NCBI GenBank assembly: GCA_036504055.1
Contig: DASXVU010000011.1
Coordinates: 1 to 56,220, forward strand
Origin: Methanomassiliicoccales archaeon
GTDB lineage: Archaea; Thermoplasmatota; Thermoplasmata; Methanomassiliicoccales; UBA472
Direction: 5' to 3'
Length of the DNA stretch: 56,220 nt
In this document: in pieces, positions 1 to 8,746 of the stretch
Position numbering within the stretch: position 1 is the stretch's first letter
Layout: every line of letters begins with the position of its first letter
Notes under the pieces: generated by a model
What the model was told of the DNA's origin: nothing
Seen by the model: only the letters and a program-made list of their open reading frames with translations
The model's database searches: none
Made by a program: the position numbers and the translations under genes

Positions 1-568
1 TCTCCGCATCCATGAGCCAGTTGACCCCATCCATCGAGGTCATGTAACGGTTCTCTTCCTCCCTTATGTCCAGAAGGACCATCGTATGCAGCCCGCGTTC
101 CTTGTTCTCCAGGATGCGTTCGTACGGACTGGAGGGAAAATATTCGCCCTCCACGAACGGTAGGGTGACGGTCCTTCCGAACTTGTATGGCTGAAGCCCC
201 AAGGACGAGGGGCAGGCGCTGAAGATCGAGACCCCGTGGATCACTTTGGTAGGGATTCCCGCATCCACCGCTTGGATACGCAGGTCCACATGGGTTGTTG
301 CGGCCATGGTGTCCCCGGCAGTGACGAACGCCACCTTCTTCTCCTTGGCTGCGTCCACCACCATCTCCGACTCCTCCACGTCCTTCCGCCTGAGCACCGT
401 GATATCCTTACCGATGGCTTTACCGAGATCCTCCAGCGAGGCGTCGATCAGCCTAGAAGTGTAGAACTCCACGAATATCTGGTCGCAGCCCTTCAATTCT
501 CTAAGGGCTCGGACGCTCATGTCGTCCACCCCGCCCAACCCTAAACCAACAAATAGCAATTCGCCCAT
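1..568 (-). CDS. dphB: Diphthine synthase (diphthamide biosynthesis methyltransferase), C-terminus beyond window
   Basis: The reading frame starts at ATG 568 on the minus strand and runs off the left edge, so 189 residues are visible of a family about 250-265 long. The N-terminus MGELLFVGLGLGG and the AGDTMAATTH loop (residues 84-93) are typical of the tetrapyrrole-methylase-like SAM enzyme that repeatedly methylates the modified histidine of archaeal EF-2 during diphthamide synthesis. A GGTGAT Shine-Dalgarno-like sequence lies just before the ATG. The start is 10 bp from the divergent trm5 start, so the two translation genes share a tiny intergenic space. Identification is from sequence recall of the family; the missing third cannot be checked. 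Confidence 0.9.
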   Translation of the reverse strand, partial: MGELLFVGLGLGGVDDMSVRALRELKGCDQIFVEFYTSRLIDASLEDLGKAIGKDITVLRRKDVEESEMVVDAAKEKKVAFVTAGDTMAATTHVDLRIQAVDAGIPTKVIHGVSIFSACPSSLGLQPYKFGRTVTLPFVEGEYFPSSPYERILENKERGLHTMVLLDIREEENRYMTSMDGVNWLMDAE

Positions 569-578
569 CGACATCACC

Positions 579-1598
579 GTGCGCTCTCTATGCGTTCGCG
601 TACCGAAGGGTGAAGGCGAGTCCGTCCGTAAAAAGCTTTTAGACCTGGGAGTCCTGGATTCGGCGCTAAAGATCATCAGGGAGGATGACTCGATCCTGTT
701 CCCGGTGCTCGGTGACAATATTCCCGACATGGGACTCGAGGTCTGCGAAGAAGAGTTCGATGAGCGCCGCCTCATGGAAACGGACTATAAATCTCTGGTA
801 GCTCTGCCCAATGAGCTCAGGCCCCTGCTGCCCACGTCGTTCGACGTCATCGGTGACATCGGAATATTCCGGTTGCCGGACGAACTATCTCTTTACGCAA
901 AGGAGATCGGTTCGGCCCTTCTATCTGCGTTCCCGCGGCTTCGCACCGTCGCCATTGACAAAGGCGTCAAGGGAGAGTTCCGGGTGCGTGACCTGGAGGT
1001 GGTGGCCGGCGACGAAAGGTTGGAGACCGTCCACCAGGAATACGGGATCAAACTGCTGGTCGATCCCAGCCTCGTCTATTTCAATCCCCGACTGGCTGGC
1101 GAGCGCCATAGAGTGGCATCGCTGGTAAGGGATGGAGAGACCGTTATCGACATGTTCTCCGGTATCGGTCCTTTCGCCATCATGATCGCCAAGCAAGCGA
1201 AACCGTTCGTGGTGTTCGGACTGGACATCAATCCGGAATGCATCGAGTACATGAAAAGGAACATCGAGATCAATAAGGTCACCACCGTGGTCCCGTTAGA
1301 GGGTGATTCCAAGCACCTTATATTCGACATACCATGCGCCGACCGGATCGTGATGAACCTGCCGCACACTGCCAGGCAGTTCTTCCCCGAGGCATTGACA
1401 CGGCTGAACATCGGCGGCACCATGCACTTCTACCATATCTGTGAAAGGAACGAGATCGATTCGGTTCTGGACCAGATGGTGCTCGAGGCCAGAGGCATGG
1501 GGGTCTGCGTCGACATAGCCCACAAGGAGGAACTGAAGACCTACTCCCCAAGTGCCAGCGTCTTCAGCGCCGACCTATTTCTTCGTGACTGGTGCTAG
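579..1598 (+). CDS. trm5: tRNA (guanine37-N1)-methyltransferase Trm5
   Basis: A 339-residue SAM-dependent methyltransferase that makes m1G37 next to the tRNA anticodon. Family landmarks are GEFRVRDLE (about 132-140), the PRLAGER segment (about 170), the SAM-binding DMFSGIGPF (191-199) and the catalytic NLPH motif (260-263). I chose GTG 579: it gives an N-terminus MRSLCVRVPK that matches archaeal Trm5, and it avoids overlap with divergent dphB. An upstream ATG at 519 would place 20 unconserved residues inside dphB. A TATA-like AACAAATAG near 548-556 lies about 25 bp before the GTG, consistent with a leaderless message. The 3' end overlaps the convergent dCTP-deaminase-like gene by 24 bp. The stop is TAG. 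Confidence 0.93.
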   Translation: MRSLCVRVPKGEGESVRKKLLDLGVLDSALKIIREDDSILFPVLGDNIPDMGLEVCEEEFDERRLMETDYKSLVALPNELRPLLPTSFDVIGDIGIFRLPDELSLYAKEIGSALLSAFPRLRTVAIDKGVKGEFRVRDLEVVAGDERLETVHQEYGIKLLVDPSLVYFNPRLAGERHRVASLVRDGETVIDMFSGIGPFAIMIAKQAKPFVVFGLDINPECIEYMKRNIEINKVTTVVPLEGDSKHLIFDIPCADRIVMNLPHTARQFFPEALTRLNIGGTMHFYHICERNEIDSVLDQMVLEARGMGVCVDIAHKEELKTYSPSASVFSADLFLRDWC

Positions 1599-2066
1599 AG
1601 TGATCCCTTTCTGACCCTGGTAGTTACCGCTCCTCTTTTCGTAGGTCATCTCGCAACTGGAATGCATCTTCTCCAACACCATCTGCACAAAACGGCAGCC
1701 TATGGGGACCTCGACCGAATGGGCGGAGGCGTTGAATCCTGTGAAGGTGAGGGTTCCATGGAATCCGGCATCGATCTTGCCAAGGCCGATCAGTAGCCCT
1801 TTTCTTATCCAGGAAGTCCTGGTCCAGAGCTGGGCGGCGATATCATCGGGCAGTTCGATATGTTCTATGGTGCTGACGAAGAACATCTTTCCCGGGCCGA
1901 TGATGGCAGTTCCCTCACGCTTGGTCTCACCGGAATCTGCCATCCTGATCTCGGCTATGCGCAGGTCGTACCCGTTGGGGGTGAGACTTGCGTCAGAATA
2001 GTCCTTTATCACAAGTCTCCCGCTATTCATCATCTCGACGATCTCATGGTCCGGAACGATGCACAT
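1575..2066 (-). CDS. dcd: dCTP deaminase / dUTPase-family protein lacking the usual catalytic Glu
   Basis: A 163-residue trimeric-fold nucleotide enzyme relative. It shows SLTPNGYDLR (27-36), RTSW..KGL (83-90), IDAGFHG (98-104) and the C-terminal GNYQGQKG (147-154) that closes over the nucleotide. Start ATG 2066 gives the family-like MCIVPDHEI and follows a GAGGTGG Shine-Dalgarno; a TTG four codons upstream is less likely. In E. coli dCTP deaminase the catalytic Glu138 sits two residues before a conserved aromatic-Asn pair; here that slot reads TFTGFN, so Thr (about 108) replaces Glu. Related archaeal proteins I recall also lack it. Deaminase activity is therefore uncertain; a dUTPase or other nucleotide role is possible. 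Confidence 0.82.
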   Translation of the reverse strand: MCIVPDHEIVEMMNSGRLVIKDYSDASLTPNGYDLRIAEIRMADSGETKREGTAIIGPGKMFFVSTIEHIELPDDIAAQLWTRTSWIRKGLLIGLGKIDAGFHGTLTFTGFNASAHSVEVPIGCRFVQMVLEKMHSSCEMTYEKRSGNYQGQKGITLAPVTKK

Positions 2067-2203
2067 GACCCACCTCAACTCGCTTCCTGCACATTAGTGT
2101 AACGCACTATCCTAACGTTCGATCCTTTATCGAGGGCTGTATCGCCGACTCGGAGAACCAAAGCGAATAGTTATCATACGCGAAACGAAATTCTCCTTCC
2201 AGA

Positions 2204-3334
2204 ATGTCGTTTTTTGCTCATGAGGACAAAGTGAATCCAAAGTCACTGCGTTCCATAGACCTTCATGATCACGTGGCCATCATCTACGAGTCCCAACAAA
2301 GCATGTTCGATCTGCTCGCCGAGCTGTGCCGGATCGGCATAGAGAGGAATGAAAGGTGTTTGATAGCGACCTTTGAAGGTAACGAGATCGAGACCCATCT
2401 CCGGCGGGCAAGGATCGATGTGGATTCCGCCAAGGCCTGTGGAGCCCTGATCTTTCAGGATGTCCTAGACATATTCCCTGACGAGCCGAGCTTCGATCCA
2501 GATGGGACCGTCGCTCTATTCGAGAGAATGATCAACGAGGCAGTGGATCAAGGTTTTTCTGGATTGAGGGTGTTCAATTCGTCGTATTCGCCCGCAGCCT
2601 TTGGTGACGCCGAGGTCCATCTCGACTTCGTCGCGAGGATGGGCGGGGTGGTGAGGGACAATAAGGTAGTTCGGATCAGCCTCTTTGATCTGAACGAGCA
2701 GGAGCACGACGTGATCATAAACGCCATACTCAGCCATCCTATCATCATCCTGAGAGGGATCGTGTGCAACAATTTTTTCTATATCCCGCCCGAGCAGTTG
2801 TTCAGCCCCAAGGGCGGTTCCCCTGAGTTGTACAGGTTGATGGACAACCTGATCGACGTCCATCATAACGAGCTCAGCCTCAAGGAGAGCCACGACGAGC
2901 TTGAATCTACGAATCGGATGCTTCGTGAGGAGATCAACAAGAGGAAAATGGTGGAATGGGCCCTCCTGATATCCGAGCTAAGATACCGCAACACACTGGA
3001 TTCGATCAATGAACCGGTCATTGTCATCGACCAGGACTATAGGGTCACCGTGATAAACAAGGCAATGGAGGTCATGGGTGACAAGCTCGGAGTGAACTGC
3101 CGCTGTGTCGGTCGGCCATTTCTAGAGGCGTTCCCGCGGCTCTCAAAACAGGAATTGGACGAATACGCTCAAGTGTTCAAGAGTGGGGAAACGATCGTCT
3201 CCCAACGGATATACAACCCGAACGGCATCAAGGTGTTAGCCGAGGTGAGCAAGGTGCCGATGAAGGATGGGGACAAAGTTACGAACGTTACAACAATAAT
3301 CAGAAAGTTGGACGAGAATGAAAAAGATGCCTGA
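2204..3334 (+). CDS. MEDS domain - coiled coil - PAS sensor protein
   Basis: A 376-residue soluble protein. Residues about 20-195 look like a MEDS (methanogen/methylotroph DcmR sensory) domain: an early HDHVAIIYES, then ERCLIATFEG, a segment around FDPDGTVALFERMINEA and GLRVFNSSYS. A charged, probably coiled-coil stretch (about 215-255) leads to a PAS domain (about 255-370, SINEPVIVIDQDYRVTVINKA). There is no histidine-kinase, GGDEF or DNA-binding domain, so it probably signals by protein contact; that is inference. It stands alone between dcd (divergent) and the btu promoter region. The ligand is unknown. Confidence 0.75.
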   Translation: MSFFAHEDKVNPKSLRSIDLHDHVAIIYESQQSMFDLLAELCRIGIERNERCLIATFEGNEIETHLRRARIDVDSAKACGALIFQDVLDIFPDEPSFDPDGTVALFERMINEAVDQGFSGLRVFNSSYSPAAFGDAEVHLDFVARMGGVVRDNKVVRISLFDLNEQEHDVIINAILSHPIIILRGIVCNNFFYIPPEQLFSPKGGSPELYRLMDNLIDVHHNELSLKESHDELESTNRMLREEINKRKMVEWALLISELRYRNTLDSINEPVIVIDQDYRVTVINKAMEVMGDKLGVNCRCVGRPFLEAFPRLSKQELDEYAQVFKSGETIVSQRIYNPNGIKVLAEVSKVPMKDGDKVTNVTTIIRKLDENEKDA

Positions 3335-3680
3335 AAATATACTCAGAAAGTGGGTCTTGTTCTCAATATTGATACTCAGGTATCGACGTTAATATACCAT
3401 GGTGGCGATGTGTAACATGGGATATGGGAGCACTCGATACCAGTACATTCAAGAGCGGATGCATTAAGGATCGATTTCGACACCACCTCGCTCCCCTCCT
3501 CCTCTTTTTAAATTTCATCTCTGCAAGGTGACGCGTCTTCATCGGAAAGACGATTGTTCGTAGTGACTAGGTACTCCATCGAATTCGGCAATTATTAATA
3601 TGGTTGAAACGTTCAAGGATTAGTTGGATGTATCATCCAATTGCGGCTGTAGGGGCCGAAAGAACAGGGGGTTTTCAAGA
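3335..3680. other. 346-bp non-coding region upstream of btuF
   Basis: No convincing gene was seen. The left part carries a small inverted repeat GATAC-TCAG-GTATC (3371-3384) and a pyrimidine-rich stretch ending in TTTTTAAATTT (about 3505-3515) that could end transcription from the MEDS gene. The right part holds the btuF promoter and operator described separately. Confidence 0.6.
3591..3640 (+). promoter_or_regulatory. btuF promoter with 17-bp palindromic operator candidate
   Basis: A TATA-like ATTAATAT (3594-3601) is followed at 3624-3640 by the perfect palindrome TTGGATG-TAT-CATCCAA. The TATA spacing puts the transcription start near the left edge of the palindrome. The identical 17-mer, in the same orientation relative to the gene, occurs at cobT (12410-12426). 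A shared cobamide-responsive repressor site is inferred. Confidence 0.65.
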
Positions 3681-4766
3681 ATGGTGAAGAAAGGTGCAAT
3701 CATAGCGGTCGTCGTCGTCATGGCATTGGTCGCTGTAAGCTTGTTTGCTTTTGTCGGTATGAACAACACTAAAACCAAGGACGTCGGCAGGATCACCTTC
3801 GTAGACGCGTTGGGGAACAATGTAACGCTAAACTCGACACCTATGAGGGTCGTGTCGGCCTCGCCGAGCACCACCGAACTTCTGTATGCGATGGGGGTCA
3901 ATAACACGATCGTAGGAGTCACTGACTATTGTGACTACCCTCTGAACGATACCGGGAAATCCCCGAAAGAAATCTTCACCAGCATTGGCGGTTTCTATTC
4001 GCCTAGCAAGGAAAAGATAGCTGGACTCAACCCCGACCTGGTCCTCCTGGACGCGGGGGTCAAAAGCCAGCGGGATCTGAACACATTTTTCGACTCGCTG
4101 GGCATGAAATATGTTTCACTTTACCCGGGTAAGAATGTCACCGAGATTGAGAAGAACATAGAATTCATCGGACAGATATATGACAAAGGGGCGAAAGCCG
4201 CCTCTTTGATCACTGATATGAACGATAAGCTGTCCGCGATATCGAACGCGACCAGCAGCATACCATCCAAACTCAAGGTGATGGTGATGGTGTCTTGGAG
4301 CCCCTCGATCTACGTGAATGGCGGGAACACCTTCATTAACGATATCATCGTCGCCGCCGGCGGCGTTAACGCCTTTGGGAACGCCTCGGGCTATCTGATC
4401 GTCTCGAAGGAGGGCGTCGTCCAGGCCAATCCAGACGTGATAATTGTCGCATCGTCGATGATACCGGGTCTGACCTCACAGGAGGTCCTGGACCAGATCA
4501 AGGGCGATGCCCTTCTGCGGTACACGAACGCCGTCATTAACAACAAGGTCTTCGTCATCCAGGACCAGGCAGAGAGCTGCTTCCTGCGCCAGGGGATAAG
4601 AGTGGTCCAAGCGACCCAACTGCTGGCCGATATGCTGTATCCGACCATGTTCGGAGAGAGCATACCCAATATACTGGGAAGCGATTACGGCATCTACTTG
4701 CCCCAGAGCGGAATTACCGGAGCGATCACCCAGCAAACGGTCATGACATCGTCCATATCTCGGTGA
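3681..4766 (+). CDS. btuF: Corrinoid ABC transporter substrate-binding protein (BtuF-like)
   Basis: A 361-residue extracytoplasmic binding protein. One N-terminal hydrophobic segment (about 4-24) has no lipobox cysteine, so it is probably a membrane anchor or uncleaved signal. The periplasmic-binding fold for B12 or siderophores is recognisable from RVVSASPSTTELLYAMG and the following GVTDYCDYP. ATG 3681 is chosen because AGGGGG lies 9 nt upstream; a TTG at 3624 would start inside the operator palindrome. It heads the btuF-btuC-btuD-cobD-cbiB-cbiS-cobS-cobY unit. That context favours corrinoid over ferric-siderophore uptake, although sequence alone does not exclude the latter. Confidence 0.87.
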   Translation: MVKKGAIIAVVVVMALVAVSLFAFVGMNNTKTKDVGRITFVDALGNNVTLNSTPMRVVSASPSTTELLYAMGVNNTIVGVTDYCDYPLNDTGKSPKEIFTSIGGFYSPSKEKIAGLNPDLVLLDAGVKSQRDLNTFFDSLGMKYVSLYPGKNVTEIEKNIEFIGQIYDKGAKAASLITDMNDKLSAISNATSSIPSKLKVMVMVSWSPSIYVNGGNTFINDIIVAAGGVNAFGNASGYLIVSKEGVVQANPDVIIVASSMIPGLTSQEVLDQIKGDALLRYTNAVINNKVFVIQDQAESCFLRQGIRVVQATQLLADMLYPTMFGESIPNILGSDYGIYLPQSGITGAITQQTVMTSSISR

Positions 4767-4770
4767 TGTC

Positions 4771-5817
4771 TTGAACGGTTCAGTGGTCGAGCGGGCGAAG
4801 TCCAGGTTATTGCTTATCGTAATAGCCGGAAGCATCTCGCTCACCCTGCTCTTTTTCCTTTCCTTGGCGGTCGGTGCCTATGGCATGTCCTTCGAAACGG
4901 CCATGTCCTCCTTCTTTCATCTCATTACCGACCCGGGTGACCCCAACAGGTCATTGGATGAAGGGATCATATTGAGCTCAAGGCTGCCCCGGACGCTGTC
5001 CGTCATAGGGGTGGCCATCGGCCTTTCGATATCAGGCGCTGTCATGCAGGCGATCATCAGGAATCCGCTGGTCGACCCCTACATCACCGGTGTTTCGTCT
5101 GGGGCCGCGCTCGGCGCCTCCCTCGTGGTGATGGGCGGAGTATCAGTGGTGGGCATCGGCGTGTATTCTATGCCTCTGGCCGCCTTCGTAGGTGCCATCG
5201 CGGCCTTTGCTTTGACCCTGTCCCTATCCGAGGCGGCCGGAGGAAAGCCGATTAGCTTCGTACTGGCCGGGGTCATGATCGGACTGGGCCTGTCATCGTT
5301 CACCAACATCCTTGCGGTACTGAACCCGGACGAGCACAAGGGCATACTTTTCTGGATGTTCGGTTCGTTCACAAATGTTGATCTGAACCAGACATTGATC
5401 ATCTTGATACCGACGATCGCGATCGTCATCGTGATGCTGGTATACGCAAGGGACATGAACGTCATGCTCCTCGGTGAAGAGCAGGCTGGTCAGCTCGGCC
5501 TGAACACCCGCAATTTCAAAAGGGTCATGATGGTCCTTACTTCCTGCCTGACTGGTATCTGTGTGGCATTCACGGGTGTCATCGCATTCCTGGGTCTGAT
5601 CGTTCCCCACTCCGCCCGGATGATCGTAGGCAGCGACCACAGGTTGCTACTGCCAGCATCGATCGTGATCGGGGCCAATGTCCTTCTTCTCGCAGACATC
5701 GTGGCCAGGTCGGTCATCATGCCATCCGAACTACCGATAGGGGCGATAATATCATTGATAGGCGTTCCGTTCTTCGGATACCTGATGATCAGGAGGGGGA
5801 AGGAATATGGGGCCTGA
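4771..5817 (+). CDS. btuC: Corrinoid ABC transporter permease (BtuC/FecCD family)
   Basis: A 348-residue integral membrane protein with about nine to ten hydrophobic segments, starting at residue about 12. The FecCD-family signature SGAVMQAIIRNPLVDPYI, followed by TGVSSGAALGAS, lies near residues 90-115, and a GVIAFLGLIVPHSAR segment near 270 faces the ATPase. The start is TTG 4771, five bases after the btuF stop, with GGTGAT just upstream; GTG 4783 is an alternative. The 3' end overlaps btuD by 11 bp, so the two are translationally coupled. It forms the channel of the BtuFCD importer. Confidence 0.9.
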   Translation: MNGSVVERAKSRLLLIVIAGSISLTLLFFLSLAVGAYGMSFETAMSSFFHLITDPGDPNRSLDEGIILSSRLPRTLSVIGVAIGLSISGAVMQAIIRNPLVDPYITGVSSGAALGASLVVMGGVSVVGIGVYSMPLAAFVGAIAAFALTLSLSEAAGGKPISFVLAGVMIGLGLSSFTNILAVLNPDEHKGILFWMFGSFTNVDLNQTLIILIPTIAIVIVMLVYARDMNVMLLGEEQAGQLGLNTRNFKRVMMVLTSCLTGICVAFTGVIAFLGLIVPHSARMIVGSDHRLLLPASIVIGANVLLLADIVARSVIMPSELPIGAIISLIGVPFFGYLMIRRGKEYGA

Positions 5818-6604
5818 AACTGGCACGGTAACCGTGAAGGTAAGCGGCATATCCTTCGGTTATAACGGGAAGAACACCCTGGACGGGATCGATCTAGAAT
5901 GCGCCAGGGGTGAGTTCATCGGCCTCATAGGGCCGAACGGTTCCGGCAAGACCACGCTCCTTCGATGCATCAACGGAGTGCTCAAGCCAAAGGTCGGCAC
6001 CATCTTCGTCGAAGGCAAGAACATCGACAAGATGAAGATCAAGGAGATCGCCCGGGTCTGCGCGAACGTCCCGACCGACGCCGCCGAGGACCTGACGCTG
6101 ACCGTGCACGAGTTCGTGTTCCTAGGCCGGTACCCGTACGTCAGCGGAATGTGGTGGGAGAGCAAGGAGGACGAAGCGATCGTCGACAAGGCCATCGCCA
6201 CGTTCAAGCTGGAATCCCTGGTCAATCGCAAATTGAACGAACTGAGCTCTGGGGAACAGGCCAGGGTGCTGCTGGCCAAGGCGGTGGTCCAGCGCCCGCA
6301 GGTGATGCTTGTGGATGAGCCGTCCGCCCACCTCGACCTCCGTTACAAGCTGGAGGTGATGGAAGAGCTGCGTTCCCTTTCAAGGACCGGGATCACCGTC
6401 ATCACCGCATCGCATGACCTCAACCTGATGTCCAAGTTCTGCGACCGGGTCCTTATGATCAGCGCAGGCAGGATAGTCTCGTTCGGTCTGCCGTCGGAGG
6501 TCATGACCGAGCAGAACATCAGGGACGTGTACGGGGTAGAGGTCAGGATATTCCGCGAAGATGACGAGATATATGCCATTCCAAAGAGGTCGATAAGGCA
6601 ATGA
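5807..6604 (+). CDS. btuD: Corrinoid ABC transporter ATPase (BtuD-like)
   Basis: A 265-residue ABC ATPase that powers corrinoid import. It has Walker A GPNGSGKTT (42-50), signature LSSGEQ (146-151), Walker B VMLVDE (166-171), the D-loop SAHLD and switch His203. One oddity: the Q-loop, normally ending VPQ in this family, reads VPT (about 88-90) before LTLTVHEFVFLGRYPY, so the magnesium/water-coordinating Gln appears to be Thr. It overlaps btuC by 11 bp and cobD by 4 bp (ATGA). Confidence 0.92.
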   Translation: MGPETGTVTVKVSGISFGYNGKNTLDGIDLECARGEFIGLIGPNGSGKTTLLRCINGVLKPKVGTIFVEGKNIDKMKIKEIARVCANVPTDAAEDLTLTVHEFVFLGRYPYVSGMWWESKEDEAIVDKAIATFKLESLVNRKLNELSSGEQARVLLAKAVVQRPQVMLVDEPSAHLDLRYKLEVMEELRSLSRTGITVITASHDLNLMSKFCDRVLMISAGRIVSFGLPSEVMTEQNIRDVYGVEVRIFREDDEIYAIPKRSIRQ

Positions 6605-7737
6605 ACGTGGAGGAACTGGTCCGTGCGGACCTCTTGAACATCAAGCGGCCGATTCACGGCGGCCTGGGCTGGAAATACCAGGGCGTGGAGGACTTCAGCT
6701 CGAACCTGAACCCTCTGGGTCCGCCATCGCAGGTCCGTGACTATATGCTGGAGGCCGCGGACAAGCTTATCTACTATCCCGACGACGGCGGGATGGAGCT
6801 CAAGGATGCAATATCCAGACGGTTCGGCGTCAACAAGGATAACATCATGCTCGGAGCCGGCTCGGCCGAGCTTATCCGTCTGTTCCCAGACGTATTCATC
6901 AACAAGGGGGACGGGGTCATCATGCCCCGGCCGACCTTCGCCGAGTATCAGTTCGCCCTTAGGATGAGAGGCGCCAGCGTGCATGATTTCCCGCTTTGCG
7001 AGATCGACGGGTTCCATTTCGACTTCGCCCGGCTGAACTACATGATCGAGTCGGGATCGAAGGTGGTCTACATCTGCAATCCCAACAACCCCACCGGTGT
7101 CGTGGAAAGCAGGAAGCGTATCGTGGAGATCATCGACGAGTGCGAAAAGCAGAACACCATCGTCTTCCTGGACGAGACGCTGCTCGAGCTGGTGGACAAC
7201 GCCCGGGACCTCACCTGCGTCTCAGAGGCCGAGAGCCACGACAATCTTTTCATCATCCGCTCGTTCACCAAGTGCTTCGCCATACCGGGCATGCGGGTAG
7301 GATACGCCGTGGGCTCGAAGGACCTCATCCGGCACATGGACAACGCCCGGCTGGCGTGGAACCTGGGTCAGGTGGAGATGCACGTCGCCTCAAGGCTCTT
7401 GGATGATTGTTACGGTCACATCGAGAAGGCTGCCCGCCTCATGGCCGAGGAGAAGTCCTATCTGCTCGAGGGCATCCGCAGGACCGAGGTCGTCTCGGCC
7501 TCGAGACCGGACGCCTTTTTCTTCTTCAACCGGGTCAACGGCGGTCTGGACTCGAAGCAGCTGAAGGACCTGCTGCTCCGGTTCAACGTCCTGGTTCGGG
7601 ACTGCGGTTCGTTCGGAAGGCCGTTCGAGAAGTTCGCCCGTTTCGCCGTCAAGACCCATGACCGGAACGTGCACCTGGTGGAGGCGTTCAAGCGGACGGC
7701 CGAGATCATGGAGAACCTGAAATCTAAGGGTGAATGA
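6601..7737 (+). CDS. cobD: L-threonine-O-3-phosphate decarboxylase (CobD), class I/II aminotransferase fold
   Basis: A 378-residue PLP enzyme of the aspartate-aminotransferase fold. The early HGG (19-21), the substrate segment SSNLNPLGPP (33-42), NPNNPTG (160-166), D191 and the PLP lysine K224 in SFTKCFAIPGMRVGY are in order. HGG and SNLNPLG distinguish CobD from HisC, and a separate hisC lies at 27.1 kb. The product, (R)-1-aminopropan-2-ol phosphate, is the linker that CbiB attaches to the corrinoid. It overlaps btuD and cbiB by 4 bp each. Confidence in CobD rather than another HisC-like enzyme rests partly on the neighbours. Confidence 0.9.
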   Translation: MNVEELVRADLLNIKRPIHGGLGWKYQGVEDFSSNLNPLGPPSQVRDYMLEAADKLIYYPDDGGMELKDAISRRFGVNKDNIMLGAGSAELIRLFPDVFINKGDGVIMPRPTFAEYQFALRMRGASVHDFPLCEIDGFHFDFARLNYMIESGSKVVYICNPNNPTGVVESRKRIVEIIDECEKQNTIVFLDETLLELVDNARDLTCVSEAESHDNLFIIRSFTKCFAIPGMRVGYAVGSKDLIRHMDNARLAWNLGQVEMHVASRLLDDCYGHIEKAARLMAEEKSYLLEGIRRTEVVSASRPDAFFFFNRVNGGLDSKQLKDLLLRFNVLVRDCGSFGRPFEKFARFAVKTHDRNVHLVEAFKRTAEIMENLKSKGE

Positions 7738-8744
7738 TCTTGCTGTCCGATCTATACCTGTACGGTCTATTGACGCTCGTTCTCGCGGTCGTTATAGATC
7801 TACTGCTAGGCGAGCCGCCGAACGCCGCCCATCCAGTGGTCTGGATCGGCAAGGTCATAGGGTTCATGGACCGGCACACCAAGAGGAACGGAAGGAAGGG
7901 TTCCGAGCGGGTGAAGGGCATATTCCTGGCCTTGGTGCCCCTGTTGCTCTTCCCGTTCATGTTCACGCTGTTGCTGTTCCTGCTCCGCGATCTTTTCGGA
8001 GCGGTGATCTGGGCCATCGGATGTGCGCTGATCCTGAAGACCATGTTCGCCATCAACGCCATGGGAAAGCACACGCTGCCGATCCAGAAAGCTCTGGAAC
8101 GTGGCGACATGGAGGCGGCAAGGAAGGGCGCTTCGATGATCGTCTCCCGCGACGTCAACAAACTGGACCGAGAGCATATCATCTCCTGTGCGGCCGAGTC
8201 GGCGGCGGAGAACACCGTGGACAGCATCTTCTCGCCGTTGTTCTTCTTCGGGCTGGGAGGCATGCCTCTTATCATCTTCTACCGGGTGTCGAACACGCTG
8301 GACGCCATGGTCGGCTACATCGACCATCCGTACACGCATGTAGGATGGTTCAGCGCCAAGCTGGATGACTGCACGAACTACATCTGTGCCCGGATATCGC
8401 TTCCGTTCATCCTACTTGCCCTGATGATCCTCGGAATGGACTGGAGGGGTGCATGGAGGGACGCCAAGAAGTACCACAAGGCCACCCTCTCGCCGAACAA
8501 GGGATGGTCCATGTCCGCCTTCGCGGGCGGCCTGGGCATCCGTTTTGAGAAAGTAGGATGGTACGTCATGGGCGACGGGCCGTTGCCGACCGACCCGAAG
8601 GTTATCGGCAATACGGTCAAGGTGATGAAGGTCTCGGCGCTGCTGTTCATCGCACTGGTGGTGCTGCCGCTATTCCTTTTCGTCGGGCTCAATGTCCAGA
8701 TATATATCGAAAACCTATTCTCGGGTCTAGTCGGGTGGTTGTGA
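7734..8744 (+). CDS. cbiB: Adenosylcobinamide-phosphate synthase (CbiB), membrane protein
   Basis: A 336-residue polytopic membrane enzyme that attaches aminopropanol phosphate to adenosylcobyrate. Typical features are an N-terminal DLLLGEPPNAAHPVVWIGK, the central SRDVNKLD and AAESAAENTVDSIFSPLFFF segments, HVGWFSAKLDD, and a cytosolic SPNKGWSMSAFAGGLG segment near residue 250. It overlaps cobD (4 bp) and ends two bases before the cbiS ATG, inside one cobamide-remodelling operon. Confidence 0.94.
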   Translation: MILLSDLYLYGLLTLVLAVVIDLLLGEPPNAAHPVVWIGKVIGFMDRHTKRNGRKGSERVKGIFLALVPLLLFPFMFTLLLFLLRDLFGAVIWAIGCALILKTMFAINAMGKHTLPIQKALERGDMEAARKGASMIVSRDVNKLDREHIISCAAESAAENTVDSIFSPLFFFGLGGMPLIIFYRVSNTLDAMVGYIDHPYTHVGWFSAKLDDCTNYICARISLPFILLALMILGMDWRGAWRDAKKYHKATLSPNKGWSMSAFAGGLGIRFEKVGWYVMGDGPLPTDPKVIGNTVKVMKVSALLFIALVVLPLFLFVGLNVQIYIENLFSGLVGWL

Positions 8745-8746
8745 TC

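Noticed and set aside
3624-3680. Apparent shared N-terminus MDVSSN of BtuF and CobT from TTG starts at 3624 and 12426
   Set aside because: Both TTG codons lie inside the identical palindrome, so the shared peptide is a by-product of the operator. ATG 3681 and ATG 12387 have proper ribosome binding sites.
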